DNA from: Halomonas halodenitrificans DSM 735
Lineage (GTDB): Bacteria; Pseudomonadota; Gammaproteobacteria; Pseudomonadales; Halomonadaceae
NCBI RefSeq assembly: GCF_000620045.1
Contig: NZ_JHVH01000009.1
Span: forward strand, 1 to 64,000
Length of the DNA: 64,000 nucleotides
Direction: 5' to 3'
The position numbers and the translations under genes were made by a program. Shown here one piece after another: positions 23,930-32,646 of the stretch (positions are counted from its first letter, which is position 1; the number at the start of each line of letters is the position of its first letter). The notes below the pieces were generated by a model. That model did not search any database, was not told the origin of the DNA, and saw only the letters and a program-made list of their open reading frames with translations.

Positions 23930-25045
23930 TTAGCTGCCGCGATGGTAGCCCGGGGTGACGAAGGGGGTCTTGCTGACGGTCATGGGCAGATGCTTGCCCC
24001 GGACCTCGGCGTAAACGGTAGTGCCGACCTCGGTGTTGGCCAGGGTCACATAGCCCAGGGCGACCGGCTTGCCTACGCTGGGGCCGAAGCCACCGGAGGT
24101 GACCCGGCCGATCTCGTTGCCATCGGCGTCGAGCAGCGGGGCGCCCTCGCGCACCGGAGCGCGACCCTCGCCCAGCAGGCCGACGCGCTTGCGCCGGTGG
24201 TCCTTCTCGGCCACCTGATGGAGTATCAGGTCGGCGCCGGGGAACCCGCCGTGGCGCTCGCCGTCGCGGCGGCGCGGCTTGCTGATGGCCCAGATCAGCC
24301 CGGCCTCGACCGGGGTCGTGGTGGTGTCGATATCGTGGCCGTAGAGGCACAGGCCGGCTTCCAGGCGCAGAGAGTCGCGGGCGCCCAGGCCAATCGCCTC
24401 GACTTCCGGCTCGGCCAGCAGGCGGCGAGTCAGGGTGTCGGTCTGGTCGGCGGGCACCGAGATCTCGAAGCCATCCTCACCGGTATAGCCGCTGCGGCTG
24501 ATCCAGACTGGAATGCCGTCGATCTCGAAGTGACCATGCTGCATGAAGACCAGTTCGCTGACCTCGGGGCAGAGGCGCTTCAGGACCTCGGCGGTCCGGG
24601 GGCCCTGAATGGCGATCAGGCCGCGGTCCAGCTCCTCGAGCTCGTGTCCGTCGGGCAGGCCGCGGCGCAGGTGAGCGATATCCTGGGCCTTGCAGGCGGC
24701 ATTGACCACCAGATACAGGTGATTGCCGGCGTTGACCACCATCAGGTCATCGAGGATGCCGCCATCTTCGCTGGTGAACATCGTATAGCGCTGCATGCCC
24801 TCCGGCAGGCCGACGATATCCCCCGGTACCAGGGTCTCCAGTGCCTCGGCGGGGGCGGGGCCGCGCAGCAGCAGCTGACCCATGTGCGAGACGTCGAACA
24901 GCCCGCAGGCCGTACGCGTGTGCTCGTGCTCCTTCTTGACGCCGAGGGGATACTGCACCGGCATCTCATAGCCGGCGAAGGGCACCAGCTTGGCGCCGAG
25001 CTCGACGTGCAGGTCATGAAGGGGGGTGTGCTTCAGCTCGCTCAT
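23930..25045 (-). CDS. gcvT: Glycine cleavage system T protein (aminomethyltransferase)
   Basis: The product has 371 residues. GcvT marks include HTPLHDLHVELGAKLVPFAGYEMPVQY, FDVSHMGQ, SRSGYTGEDGFEI, LRLEAGLCLYGHDID and SKTPFVTPGY. It transfers the methylene of glycine to tetrahydrofolate from the H-protein. The H and P genes are not in the window. ATG at 25045 is chosen (MSELKHTPLHDL); the frame extends to 25081 without support. Two copies of a palindromic operator candidate lie upstream. Confidence 0.96.
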   Translation of the reverse strand: MSELKHTPLHDLHVELGAKLVPFAGYEMPVQYPLGVKKEHEHTRTACGLFDVSHMGQLLLRGPAPAEALETLVPGDIVGLPEGMQRYTMFTSEDGGILDDLMVVNAGNHLYLVVNAACKAQDIAHLRRGLPDGHELEELDRGLIAIQGPRTAEVLKRLCPEVSELVFMQHGHFEIDGIPVWISRSGYTGEDGFEISVPADQTDTLTRRLLAEPEVEAIGLGARDSLRLEAGLCLYGHDIDTTTTPVEAGLIWAISKPRRRDGERHGGFPGADLILHQVAEKDHRRKRVGLLGEGRAPVREGAPLLDADGNEIGRVTSGGFGPSVGKPVALGYVTLANTEVGTTVYAEVRGKHLPMTVSKTPFVTPGYHRGS

Positions 25046-25129
25046 GGGGGGCCTCCGATAACAGGGAAAACGCAGCGGCATGCCTCAAGGATAGCGGCAA
25101 CCGGATAGCATGGTGCCTAGAGTAGACGA

Positions 25130-25147
25130 TGTTTCCTATTGGAAACA
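25130..25147. promoter_or_regulatory. Palindromic operator candidate upstream of gcvT (site 1)
   Basis: TGTTTCCTATTGGAAACA is a 7-bp perfect inverted repeat around TATT, about 85 bases before the gcvT start. The regulator is unknown. An XRE- or GntR-type glycine/serine regulator is possible but is only inference. Confidence 0.6.
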
Positions 25148-25272
25148 ATGGAGATGGGAATGAATTCCGGCTGGAATCCTGGAATATCGGCAAGGCGGAA
25201 GGGGAGGAAGGCATGACGGAAGCCCGCCAGGCAAGCTGAAAGCCCCGCAGGCAAGGCGAAGGACGGATCCCG

Positions 25273-25290
25273 GTTTTCTTATTGGAAACA
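25273..25290. promoter_or_regulatory. Palindromic operator candidate upstream of gcvT (site 2)
   Basis: GTTTTCTTATTGGAAACA matches site 1 at 15 of 18 positions. Its centre is 143 bases from site 1, which suits cooperative binding or looping. Confidence 0.55.
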
Positions 25291-25372
25291 TCTCGGCGGC
25301 GGGTGGCCGCCGTGCCGCGGTCGCTTGGCGGGAGAGCGGTCGGCCGTTAGGGCCGCGCGTCTCGTTGGCATC

Positions 25373-25404
25373 GCCGATGGGGCCGGCGCAGGGGCCCCAT
25401 CGGC
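25373..25404 (-). terminator. Hairpin terminator after the isocitrate dehydrogenase gene
   Basis: GCCGATGGGGCC pairs with GGCCCCATCGGC around a short loop, about 20 bases downstream of the stop codon on the minus strand. Confidence 0.75.
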
Positions 25405-25422
25405 ATTACCGGCGTCCGGGGC

Positions 25423-27156
25423 TCAGAGCCGGCTGGCCACGGCGTCGAGGAAGCCCTGCATATCGACCAGCGTCTCGTTGGCCGGGTCGCTGGTCTTGCC
25501 CTTGAGGTCACCGGTAATGAAGCCGGCATCCACGGTCGCGATCAGTGCTTCCTTGAGGCGCTGGGCGTACTCCACCAGCGCGGGGCTCCCCTCGCGCTCG
25601 CCGAGGGTCTCCAGGGCGTTGGCCACGGCGAACAGCAGGGCGGAGGAGTTGAAGTGTGCCTCGCGGCCATCGGTCTCCAGGTACTTGAGGTAGAGGTCGT
25701 GGGCGGTGCCGTGGGGCGCCTCGAACAGCATGGTCCCGTCCTTGCTCTCGATGATCGAGCTGGCGGTGGCCAGGCTGCCACCGAGGGCGGCGGAGATATC
25801 CGAGAAGATGTCGCCGTCCAGGTTCTGCGCCGGATAGAGGGCGTTGCGGGGTGGGTCGGTGATCATCTTCATGAGCTGACTGGAGGGTCGCATGATCATG
25901 AACGAGGGAGGCGGGGTATCGTTGTCGGCCAGTTCGCGACGCACGTCGGTGATCACGGTGCTGAACACGTCGTCGTATTCCATGTATTCGCGCTTGAGGC
26001 CGAAGTAGACCTCCTTGCTCTTGCGCGAGGCATCGCGGAACACCTGCAGCACCCAGTCCTTGATCGCCGCGTGATCGTTGGACATCAGCAGGATCGGGTC
26101 ACCCTTCTTGACGTGTCGAGCGTGCTTTTCCTCGCCGTCGACGATTACCTTGAGGATGCCGTTCTCGTCGGCGGGGGCGTTGAAGCTGCCATACTGGTCG
26201 CCGCCGCCGGCGCTCATGCGCGAGATGGAAACCTGGGCCTTGCGGTCGGGGATACCGAACGCCTTGAGCTGTTCGACCAGCTTGTAGAGCTTGCGACCGG
26301 TGTTGTTGTCGGGCACGCCCCAGATGGCCCGCTCCGGCGGGTTGGCGACCAGGCGTGCGGCCTGGGCGTCGATGAGCTCGTAGAAGTAGCCGAGGCCCAG
26401 CGCCTCGACTTGCCGGCGGTAGTGCTCTTCGAAGATGCTCTCGATGGCGGCACGCATCACGCCGTCATAGCCGGCGATGACGGTGTCCTTGAGGCCCAGG
26501 TAGATATCGCGCTTCTCGTCGATGGCGCGCTGGAAGAAGCGATGTGCCCAGGCCTTGACGTCTTCCAGGTCGTTGGTGGCCAGCAGCCAGGGGTCGCCCT
26601 TGCGCACCTCGCGGCGGTGCAGTTCCACCGGGTCGCCGCTCGAGCCCACGAACATCAGCTTGACCACGCCGGTGTCGCGGGAGAGCTCGTTGAAGCTGTC
26701 CTTGATGCCACCGACCTCCATGGTGTCGACCACGATATCGCGGCCGACCCACTCGGGACGCTTGACCAGGAGGTTGCGGAACTGGATGTCCTCGCGGGTG
26801 ATATTGCCGCCGATTCCCTTGCGGATGGCGCCATTGGGGGACTTGGTGGCCAGCGGGTGCAGCCGGGTACCGTCGAGGTCGGGATGCTTGGCGAGCAGCT
26901 CGCCGAGCTGGGTGCGGTTGACCGTCATGCCGGCATTCTTGATGCCCACGCCGTGGCGCTTGAGTGCCTCGACGGCATCGATCACTACCTGGCCGTTGGT
27001 CACCAGACGGTTCTCGGCGGAGAGGTCGATCTCGACGAGCGGAATCTCTAGCCGGGAAGTCACGAAGGTATCGAGAATCTTCTCGAAGGCTACCTGGGCC
27101 ATTTCGTCACCATGGAGGATAACCAGGGGGGCCTCGACTCTGATCTTGCTGCTCAT
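25423..27156 (-). CDS. Isocitrate/isopropylmalate-family dehydrogenase, type II-like with internal duplication
   Basis: The product has 577 residues, against about 410 for a type II isocitrate dehydrogenase. The frame matches the type II plan: VILHGDEMAQV (12-22), GIKNAGMTV (71-79), TKSPNGAIRKGIGGNITRE (104-122), LDGDIFSDISAALGGSLA (447-463) and FEAPHGTAHDLY (478-489). The middle module (clasp plus catalytic Lys and Asp helices) occurs twice, at about 138-285 and 304-447. Examples are VRKGDPWLLATND against VKKGDPILLMSND, and YLGLKDTVIAGYDGV against YFGLKREYMEYDDVF. ATG at 27156 is preferred; the frame runs to 27231. NADP-linked isocitrate oxidation is inferred; the true substrate is open. Confidence 0.8.
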   Translation of the reverse strand: MSSKIRVEAPLVILHGDEMAQVAFEKILDTFVTSRLEIPLVEIDLSAENRLVTNGQVVIDAVEALKRHGVGIKNAGMTVNRTQLGELLAKHPDLDGTRLHPLATKSPNGAIRKGIGGNITREDIQFRNLLVKRPEWVGRDIVVDTMEVGGIKDSFNELSRDTGVVKLMFVGSSGDPVELHRREVRKGDPWLLATNDLEDVKAWAHRFFQRAIDEKRDIYLGLKDTVIAGYDGVMRAAIESIFEEHYRRQVEALGLGYFYELIDAQAARLVANPPERAIWGVPDNNTGRKLYKLVEQLKAFGIPDRKAQVSISRMSAGGGDQYGSFNAPADENGILKVIVDGEEKHARHVKKGDPILLMSNDHAAIKDWVLQVFRDASRKSKEVYFGLKREYMEYDDVFSTVITDVRRELADNDTPPPSFMIMRPSSQLMKMITDPPRNALYPAQNLDGDIFSDISAALGGSLATASSIIESKDGTMLFEAPHGTAHDLYLKYLETDGREAHFNSSALLFAVANALETLGEREGSPALVEYAQRLKEALIATVDAGFITGDLKGKTSDPANETLVDMQGFLDAVASRL

Positions 27157-27244
27157 CGCCTCGTCTCTTTTCTGCACGCTGGAAGGTGCCCATAGGGTAC
27201 GCCGGAAGGTCGGGTGGCGCCATGCCTCCAAGGGGGCAGGCCCC

Positions 27245-28492
27245 TCAATCGTCGCTGCCGGCCCAGCGTTCGTCCGGGTGCACCTCGTTGGCGGGGAGTA
27301 CCGGGTCGTAGCCGTCGCGGCGCAACGCCTCGATCACCTCGCGGGTGTGGTCGCTGCCCAGGGTCTCCAGGGTGGCTTCCACCTCGGTGGAGCGCAGCGA
27401 GAGGTCGGTGAAGGTGCGATGGTGGGCGATATGAATGACGTTGGCATGCTGTTCGGCGAGCTGTCTCGTCAGCTCGGCCAGGGCGCCGGGCACGTCGGGA
27501 ATGGCGACGCGCACGCGCACGATACGCCCCGAACGCACCAGGCCGCGCTGGATGACCGAGGAGAGCGCCAGCATGTCGATATTGCCGCCGCACAGCACCA
27601 GTCCCACCTTGCGGCCGCGGTAGCGTTCCGGATCGGACAGCACCGCGGCCAGGCCGGCGGCGCCGGCGCCTTCTGCCACGCTCTTCTCGATCTCCAGCAG
27701 CAGCAGGATGGCGCGCTCTATCTCGGGCTCGTCCACCAGCACGATATCGCGCACCCGTTCGCGAATGATGGGCAGGGTCAGCGTGCCGGGCTGCTTGACG
27801 GCGATGCCTTCGGCCAGGGTGGCGAGTCCGCAATGGATCTCCTCTCCGGCCAGCGCCTGCTGCATGGCCGGAAAGCGCTGGGTCTGCACGCCCACGATCT
27901 CGATGTCGGGCTTGAGCTCGGTGGCGGCGATGGCGTTGCCGCCGATCAGCCCGCCACCGCCGACGGGGATCACCAGGGCATCCAGGTCCGGGGTATCCTC
28001 GAGCATCTCCAGGGCGATGGTGCCTTGCCCGGCGATGATGCGTTCGTCGTCGTAGGGGTGGACGAAGACCAGGTCGCGCTCGGCGGCCAGGCGATGGGCG
28101 TAGTCGCCGGCCTCGGCGACGCCCTCGCCCTCGAGGTGCACCTCCGCCCCGAGCTTGCGGGTATTGTGTACCTTGAGGTTGGGCGTATGCCGGGGCATGA
28201 CGATGGTGGCGCGGATGCCCAGCCGTGCGGCGTGGTAGGCCACCGCCTGAGCGTGGTTGCCGGCCGACATGGCGATGACGCCGCGCTCTCTCTCCTGTTG
28301 GGAGAGTGTCAGCAGATGGTTCAACGCCCCGCGCTCCTTGAAGGCGGCGGTGAACTGGTGGTTCTCGAACTTGATGTAGAGCTCGCAGCCGGCGATTCGC
28401 GACAGGGTGTGCGAGATCAGGCAGGGGGTGCGCTCCACACTGCCCCGGATACGCTCGGCGGCGATACGGATATCATCGAGGGTAACGCTCAT
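27245..28492 (-). CDS. Threonine ammonia-lyase (short, single ACT-type domain)
   Basis: The product has 415 residues. Fold-type II PLP domain: Lys52 in FTAAFKERGA binds PLP, SAGNHAQAVAYHA and VIPVGGGGLIGG hold the cofactor phosphate, and LCGGNID follows. A C-terminal ACT-like domain (about 325-400, VAIPDVPGALAELTRQLAE) gives allosteric control. It deaminates threonine to 2-oxobutanoate. The length fits the short forms usually called ilvA or tdcB, so a catabolic or isoleucine-biosynthetic role cannot be separated. It lies near sstT, which also imports threonine. Confidence 0.93.
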   Translation of the reverse strand: MSVTLDDIRIAAERIRGSVERTPCLISHTLSRIAGCELYIKFENHQFTAAFKERGALNHLLTLSQQERERGVIAMSAGNHAQAVAYHAARLGIRATIVMPRHTPNLKVHNTRKLGAEVHLEGEGVAEAGDYAHRLAAERDLVFVHPYDDERIIAGQGTIALEMLEDTPDLDALVIPVGGGGLIGGNAIAATELKPDIEIVGVQTQRFPAMQQALAGEEIHCGLATLAEGIAVKQPGTLTLPIIRERVRDIVLVDEPEIERAILLLLEIEKSVAEGAGAAGLAAVLSDPERYRGRKVGLVLCGGNIDMLALSSVIQRGLVRSGRIVRVRVAIPDVPGALAELTRQLAEQHANVIHIAHHRTFTDLSLRSTEVEATLETLGSDHTREVIEALRRDGYDPVLPANEVHPDERWAGSDD

Positions 28493-28647
28493 TAGGCGGC
28501 TCCTGTTCGTGTCCGGTTATCATTTTCATGATGCGGCGTCGCGGTGTGGATGTCGAAGTGGATCGCGAAACGGATGCTTAAACATCGAAGCCTGGGATAG
28601 AGTTCAGGCATGCCCGGTGGGGAGTGTTCTGCCATGAGGAGAGTGTG

Positions 28648-29406
28648 ATGAACGCAAGCAAGATACTCGGACAACTGATGCAGCAGGCCGGTGGTCAGTC
28701 CGGTGGCCGGTCGAATGACGAGGGGGCGGGCGGCTCCGGCCTGGATATCAAGGGCATGCTCGACGGCCTCTCCCGCCAGTTCGGGGGTGGCCAGAGCCGC
28801 GACGGCCAGGACGGCGGCTCGGGGCTCGATGTGAAGAGCCTGCTGGGCGGTGGTGCCCTGGGGCTGCTGGTGGGCTCCAGGCGGGGGCGCAAACTGGGCG
28901 GCAAGGCGCTCAAGTATGGCGCCATCGCCGGCGTGGGGATGCTGGCCTGGAAGGCGTGGCAGAATTCACGCGGCGACTCGTCCACATCAGGCGAGCCGAG
29001 CGATGCGTCGCCCGCCGAGGGCGAACCGGTGGAGCAGCTGGGCGGCGAGGCCCAGGAGCAGCGTAGCCTGGCGCTGCTGCAGGCGATGATCATGGCCGCC
29101 CGCGCCGATGGCCATATCGATGACCAGGAGCGCGAGCTGATCGCCGGGCAGGTCGATGCCCTGGGGGCCGACCAGGAACTGCACGCCTGGATGGAGCGTC
29201 AGCTTCAGGCGCCGTTGGACGCCGAGGCCCTGGCGGCGCGGGTCGAGTCGCCCCAGGCGGCCCGGGAGATGTACCTGATCAGCGTCGCGGTGGTCGATGA
29301 ACAGAACGCCATGGAGCGTGCCTGGCTCGACCAGTTGGGCAAGGCCCTGGCATTGCCCGACGACGTGACCGCGGAGCTCGAGCGCCAGGCCAGGGAGGCC
29401 GGCTGA
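28648..29406 (+). CDS. DUF533/TerB-like protein
   Basis: The product has 252 residues. A Gly-rich low-complexity N-terminus (1-55) precedes a short hydrophobic segment (about 65-105, LLGGGALGLLVGSRRGRKLGG and YGAIAGVGMLAWKAW). The C-terminal DUF533 (TerB-fold) domain (about 140-245) reads ALLQAMIMAARADGHIDDQERELI. The ADGHIDDQE turn is a TerB-type acidic motif. The family is probably membrane-associated and of unknown function. GAGGAG precedes ATG 28648. Its stop overlaps the pgpA start by one base (TGATG), so the pair is co-translated. Confidence 0.88.
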   Translation: MNASKILGQLMQQAGGQSGGRSNDEGAGGSGLDIKGMLDGLSRQFGGGQSRDGQDGGSGLDVKSLLGGGALGLLVGSRRGRKLGGKALKYGAIAGVGMLAWKAWQNSRGDSSTSGEPSDASPAEGEPVEQLGGEAQEQRSLALLQAMIMAARADGHIDDQERELIAGQVDALGADQELHAWMERQLQAPLDAEALAARVESPQAAREMYLISVAVVDEQNAMERAWLDQLGKALALPDDVTAELERQAREAG

Positions 29407-29879
29407 TGGCCGATCCCCTGATGGCGCTGGCCACCGGCTTCGGCCTGGGGCTCTCACCCTGGGCCTCGGGCACGGTGGGCTCGCTTCTCGGTCTGGTGCT
29501 GGCCTGGTGGCTGCTGGGGCGAACCCGGCGAGTGCAGGTGGCGGTCACGCTGGCGCTGCTGCTCGCCGCGGTGCCGGTGTGTCACCTGGCCGAGCAGGCA
29601 CTGGGCGGCAAGGATGATGGGCGCATCGTGTTCGACGAGATCGTCGCCTTCCCCGTGGCGGTCGTGGGCCAGGCCGCGGCGCGCCAGCCCCTGGTACTGG
29701 CGTCCGCCTTCGTGGTCTATCGGGTATTGGATGCCACCAAGCCGCCGCCGGTGAGCCTGGCCGAGGCGGTTCCCGGCGGCGTCGGCATCGTGCTCGACGA
29801 CGTGATCGCCGCGGCCATGACCTGGCTGGTGATGGCCGCGGGCCTGGCCCTCTGGCGCCGGCGTCAGGCCTCTTCCTGA
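29406..29879 (+). CDS. pgpA: Phosphatidylglycerophosphatase A
   Basis: The product has 157 residues and several membrane segments. PgpA marks are GFGLGLSPWASGTVGSL, IVFDEIVAFPVAV (the DE motif) and ATKPPPVSLAEAVPGGVGIVLDDVIAA (the DD metal site), given here in parts. It dephosphorylates phosphatidylglycerophosphate to phosphatidylglycerol in the inner membrane. It is coupled to the DUF533 gene. In many relatives pgpA follows thiL, so this location is less usual. Confidence 0.93.
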   Translation: MADPLMALATGFGLGLSPWASGTVGSLLGLVLAWWLLGRTRRVQVAVTLALLLAAVPVCHLAEQALGGKDDGRIVFDEIVAFPVAVVGQAAARQPLVLASAFVVYRVLDATKPPPVSLAEAVPGGVGIVLDDVIAAAMTWLVMAAGLALWRRRQASS

Positions 29880-29975
29880 GACACCGATAACCCTGGCCGC
29901 TGCCCAAGCAACCGACTACGCTGGCAGCGGCTGTGTTCCACGCCGTTCTTGTTTTCATTGATGGAGGTTTCGTTC

Positions 29976-30542
29976 ATGACCGTGCTGCTGCTCGGGCTGT
30001 TGATCTTTCTCGGCGTACATTCGGTACGCATCCTGGCCGATGATTGGCGAGGTGCCCAGATCCAGCGGATGGGGGTGCTGCCCTGGAAAGCGGCCTACTC
30101 GGTGGCTTCGCTTCTCGGTTTCGTCCTGATGATCTGGGGCTATGGCCAGACGCGCCTGGACCCGGTGTGGGTCTGGCAGCCGCCGCAGGGCTTAAGCCAT
30201 GTCGTGTCGCTGTTCATGATACCCGCCTTCGTGTTGTTGGTGGCGGCGTATGTGCCGCGCAATCATCTCAAGGCGAAGATGGGTCACCCGATGATCCTGG
30301 CGGTGAAGCTCTGGGCCTTTTCCCACCTGCTGGCCAACGGGCGGTTGGGCGATATCGTGTTGTTTGGCGCCTTCCTGGTTTGGGCAATCTTCGATTTTCG
30401 GGCGGCCCGTCGGCGTCCACCGGTCGAGATGGCCACCCCGAGCGTGGCAGGCACCGTTACGACCGTGGTGGTCGGCCTGGTGGCCTATCTCCTGTTCGCG
30501 TTCTACCTGCATGTCCGGCTGATCGGCGTACCGGTGATGTGA
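29976..30542 (+). CDS. NnrU-family membrane protein
   Basis: The product has 188 residues with five or six membrane segments, beginning LLLGLLIFLGVHSVRILADDWR. NnrU-family marks are WKAAYSVASLLGFVLMIWGYG, HLKAKMGHPMILAVKLWAFSHLLANG and FGAFLVWAIFDFRAARRR. NnrU-type proteins occur in denitrifiers and as distant relatives of isoprenoid reductases; the specific role is not known. GGAGGT precedes ATG 29976. Confidence 0.9.
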   Translation: MTVLLLGLLIFLGVHSVRILADDWRGAQIQRMGVLPWKAAYSVASLLGFVLMIWGYGQTRLDPVWVWQPPQGLSHVVSLFMIPAFVLLVAAYVPRNHLKAKMGHPMILAVKLWAFSHLLANGRLGDIVLFGAFLVWAIFDFRAARRRPPVEMATPSVAGTVTTVVVGLVAYLLFAFYLHVRLIGVPVM

Positions 30543-30628
30543 GTGTCCAGGCGTCACCGGCTTTATCACGCCACCATCCCGCTCGAGGACCGCAACGACT
30601 GCGCCGATACGCGGATGTGAGCGCCGGC

Positions 30629-31978
30629 TCACGAGGTTTCTTTCAGCGCGCTGCCGGCCAGCCATAACCGGGCGCGCAGCCCCCCCGACGGGGCCTCGTC
30701 GAGGGTGAGCCTGCCGCCGTGGAGTTCCGTCAGGTCCTCGACGATGGCCAGGCCCAGGCCGTTCTCCGAACGCCGCTCGTCGAGGCGCGAACCGCGGGCC
30801 ATGGCGGCCTGGCGCTGGGCGGCGTTCATACCCGGGCCGTCGTCCTCCACCGCCAGCCACACGCCTCCGGCCTCCTGTCCGCCGCTGAGTTGGACCCGGG
30901 TTTCGGCCCAGCGCAGGGCGTTGTCGAGCAGGTTGCCGATCAGTTCCTGGAGATCCTGGGCATCCATGCGCAGATATAGCGGTGCCGGCAGCTCGGCATG
31001 CAGGGCGATACCGCGGCGCTGGGCCAGCCGGCCCAGCCCTTCGATGATCGGGGCCAGTACCTCGCCCACGGTGATGCGTGGGGCGAGGCCGGCGTCGCCT
31101 GCCGCCGTGGCCCGGGCCAGATGATGATGCACGGCGGAATCGATGCGGGCCAGCTCGTTGCGCAGCCGGGTACGGCGCGGCTCCTCGACACCGTCGGCGA
31201 GGGTGGTCAGCGTGCTGACGGGGGTCTTCAGGGCGTGGGCCAGGTTGCCCGCGGCATGGCGGGCATGGGTCATCAGGCGGCGGTCGCGCTCCAGCACGCC
31301 GTTCATGGCCGTTGCCAGGCGCGACAGCTCGGCGGGTAACCGGGTATCGAGACGTTCGGCGTCGCCATCCTCCACTCGGCGGAGGCCCCGGCGCAGTCGA
31401 CGCAGCGGCGCCAGCCCCCAGTGGACCTGCAGCGCCAGGGCGGCCAGCAGCAGGGCACCCAGGCCAGTCAACGACAGCGCCACCAGGCGGTCGAACCGGG
31501 CGAGTTCGGTATCCAGGGGCTCACGCGAGATGGCCACGGCGACGTGTAGCGGTGAGGCCAGGGGGGCGAGCCGGATATCGCGTTCGATGACGCGTAGCGA
31601 GGCGTCGCGCGGCCCCTGGATATCCCGTAGGAGAACCTCGCGGCGGTCGACGGTGGCCAGGCGCTGGTCCCATAGCGAGCGCGATGCGAGGGTCTGCGCT
31701 CCGCCGTCGCTGACCTGCCAGTACCAGCCCGAGAACACTCGCGTGAAGCGTGGCTCGCCCAGGGTGCGTTGCTGGACCAGTTGGCCCGCCGCGTCATCCC
31801 AGGCCAGGCCGGCGATCACCACCCGCAGCAGCGATTCGAGTCGCTGGTCGAAGGCCTCGGTGGTGGTCGTCTGGAAGTGGCGAGAGAGGCCGATGCCGGC
31901 CAGCGGCAGTGAAAGGACCAGGGTCAGCAGGCTGGCCAATACCAGCCGGGTGGCAAGCGAAGGGTGGCGCAGGCTCAT
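30629..31978 (-). CDS. Sensor histidine kinase
   Basis: The product has 449 residues. Membrane segment (about 12-30), periplasmic sensor (about 35-165), second membrane segment (about 168-188), HAMP, then a kinase core. The H-box reads NLAHALKTPVS with the phospho-accepting His, followed by NLLDNALRW (N-box), DDGPGM (G1) and GLGLAI (G2). The form resembles PhoQ, QseC and BqsS-type sensors of cations or envelope signals. It overlaps its response regulator by 4 bases (ATGA) and is last in the PepSY-regulator-kinase operon. Confidence 0.94.
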   Translation of the reverse strand: MSLRHPSLATRLVLASLLTLVLSLPLAGIGLSRHFQTTTTEAFDQRLESLLRVVIAGLAWDDAAGQLVQQRTLGEPRFTRVFSGWYWQVSDGGAQTLASRSLWDQRLATVDRREVLLRDIQGPRDASLRVIERDIRLAPLASPLHVAVAISREPLDTELARFDRLVALSLTGLGALLLAALALQVHWGLAPLRRLRRGLRRVEDGDAERLDTRLPAELSRLATAMNGVLERDRRLMTHARHAAGNLAHALKTPVSTLTTLADGVEEPRRTRLRNELARIDSAVHHHLARATAAGDAGLAPRITVGEVLAPIIEGLGRLAQRRGIALHAELPAPLYLRMDAQDLQELIGNLLDNALRWAETRVQLSGGQEAGGVWLAVEDDGPGMNAAQRQAAMARGSRLDERRSENGLGLAIVEDLTELHGGRLTLDEAPSGGLRARLWLAGSALKETS

Positions 31979-32646
31979 GGGGCCGGGGCGGCGTCGACCA
32001 GGCGATAGCCCTGGCCACGCAGGGTTTCGATGCGCGGCGCGCCCAGCTTGCGACGCAGGCGACTGATCTGCACATCGATAACATTGGAGTCGGGCTCGTG
32101 ATCGCGATCGTAGACGTGTTCGGCGAGCTCGCTGCGGCTGACCACCCGGGGGGCGGCGTGGGCCAGGTAGGCGAGCAGGCGCGATTCCTGGGCGGTGAGG
32201 CTGATAGGGCGGCCGGCCAGGGTGACGCTGCCGCTGTGGGTGTCGAAGGTAAGTTCGCCGATTCTCAGCACCGGGTGGGCGTGGCCGTGGCTGCGTCGCA
32301 CCAGGGCGCGTAGCCGGAACAGCACTTCGGCGGTCTCGAAGGGCTTGGTCACATAGTCATCGGCCCCGGCCGAGAAGCCGGCGGCCTTGTCGGCCCAGCG
32401 AGTGCGCGCGGTGAGCACCAGGACCGGCAGCTCGATGCCATCATCGCGCCATTCGGCGAGCCAGCGACTGCCATCGCCATCGGGTAGCCCCAGGTCGAGG
32501 ATGACGGCATCATAGGCCTCGGTGCGCACCAGAAAGTCCGCCTCGCCGCCGTTCTCGGCCCGCTCGAGCAGCAGCCCGGCGTCGCCCAGCGCCTCACAGA
32601 GAGCATCACCCAGGGCACGATCGTCTTCCACCAGCAGCACCTTCAT
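31975..32646 (-). CDS. OmpR-family response regulator
   Basis: The product has 223 residues. Receiver domain (1-115) with Asp in VILDLGLPDGDG at about residue 51, acidic pair VEDD at 7-9, and Lys in DDYVTKPF. The winged-helix OmpR/PhoB domain occupies about 125-220 (LTAQESRLLAYLA, NVIDVQISRLRRKLG). It partners the overlapping kinase gene. It also overlaps the upstream PepSY gene by ATGA, so three proteins are translationally coupled. Confidence 0.95.
   Translation of the reverse strand: MKVLLVEDDRALGDALCEALGDAGLLLERAENGGEADFLVRTEAYDAVILDLGLPDGDGSRWLAEWRDDGIELPVLVLTARTRWADKAAGFSAGADDYVTKPFETAEVLFRLRALVRRSHGHAHPVLRIGELTFDTHSGSVTLAGRPISLTAQESRLLAYLAHAAPRVVSRSELAEHVYDRDHEPDSNVIDVQISRLRRKLGAPRIETLRGQGYRLVDAAPAP

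Larger units (their letters stand above)
25046..25422. other. Regulatory gap between gcvT and the isocitrate dehydrogenase gene
   Basis: It holds two TTTCC-N4-GGAAA-type operator copies (25130-25147 and 25273-25290) and the terminator of the upstream gene (25373-25404). Purine-rich sequence lies between the operators. No ORF with support was seen, and no glycine riboswitch could be recognised. Confidence 0.6.

Noticed and set aside
25046-25422. Glycine riboswitch upstream of gcvT
   Set aside because: No tandem aptamer-like conserved GGA/GAGA cores could be recognised. The inverted repeats are better explained as protein operators.
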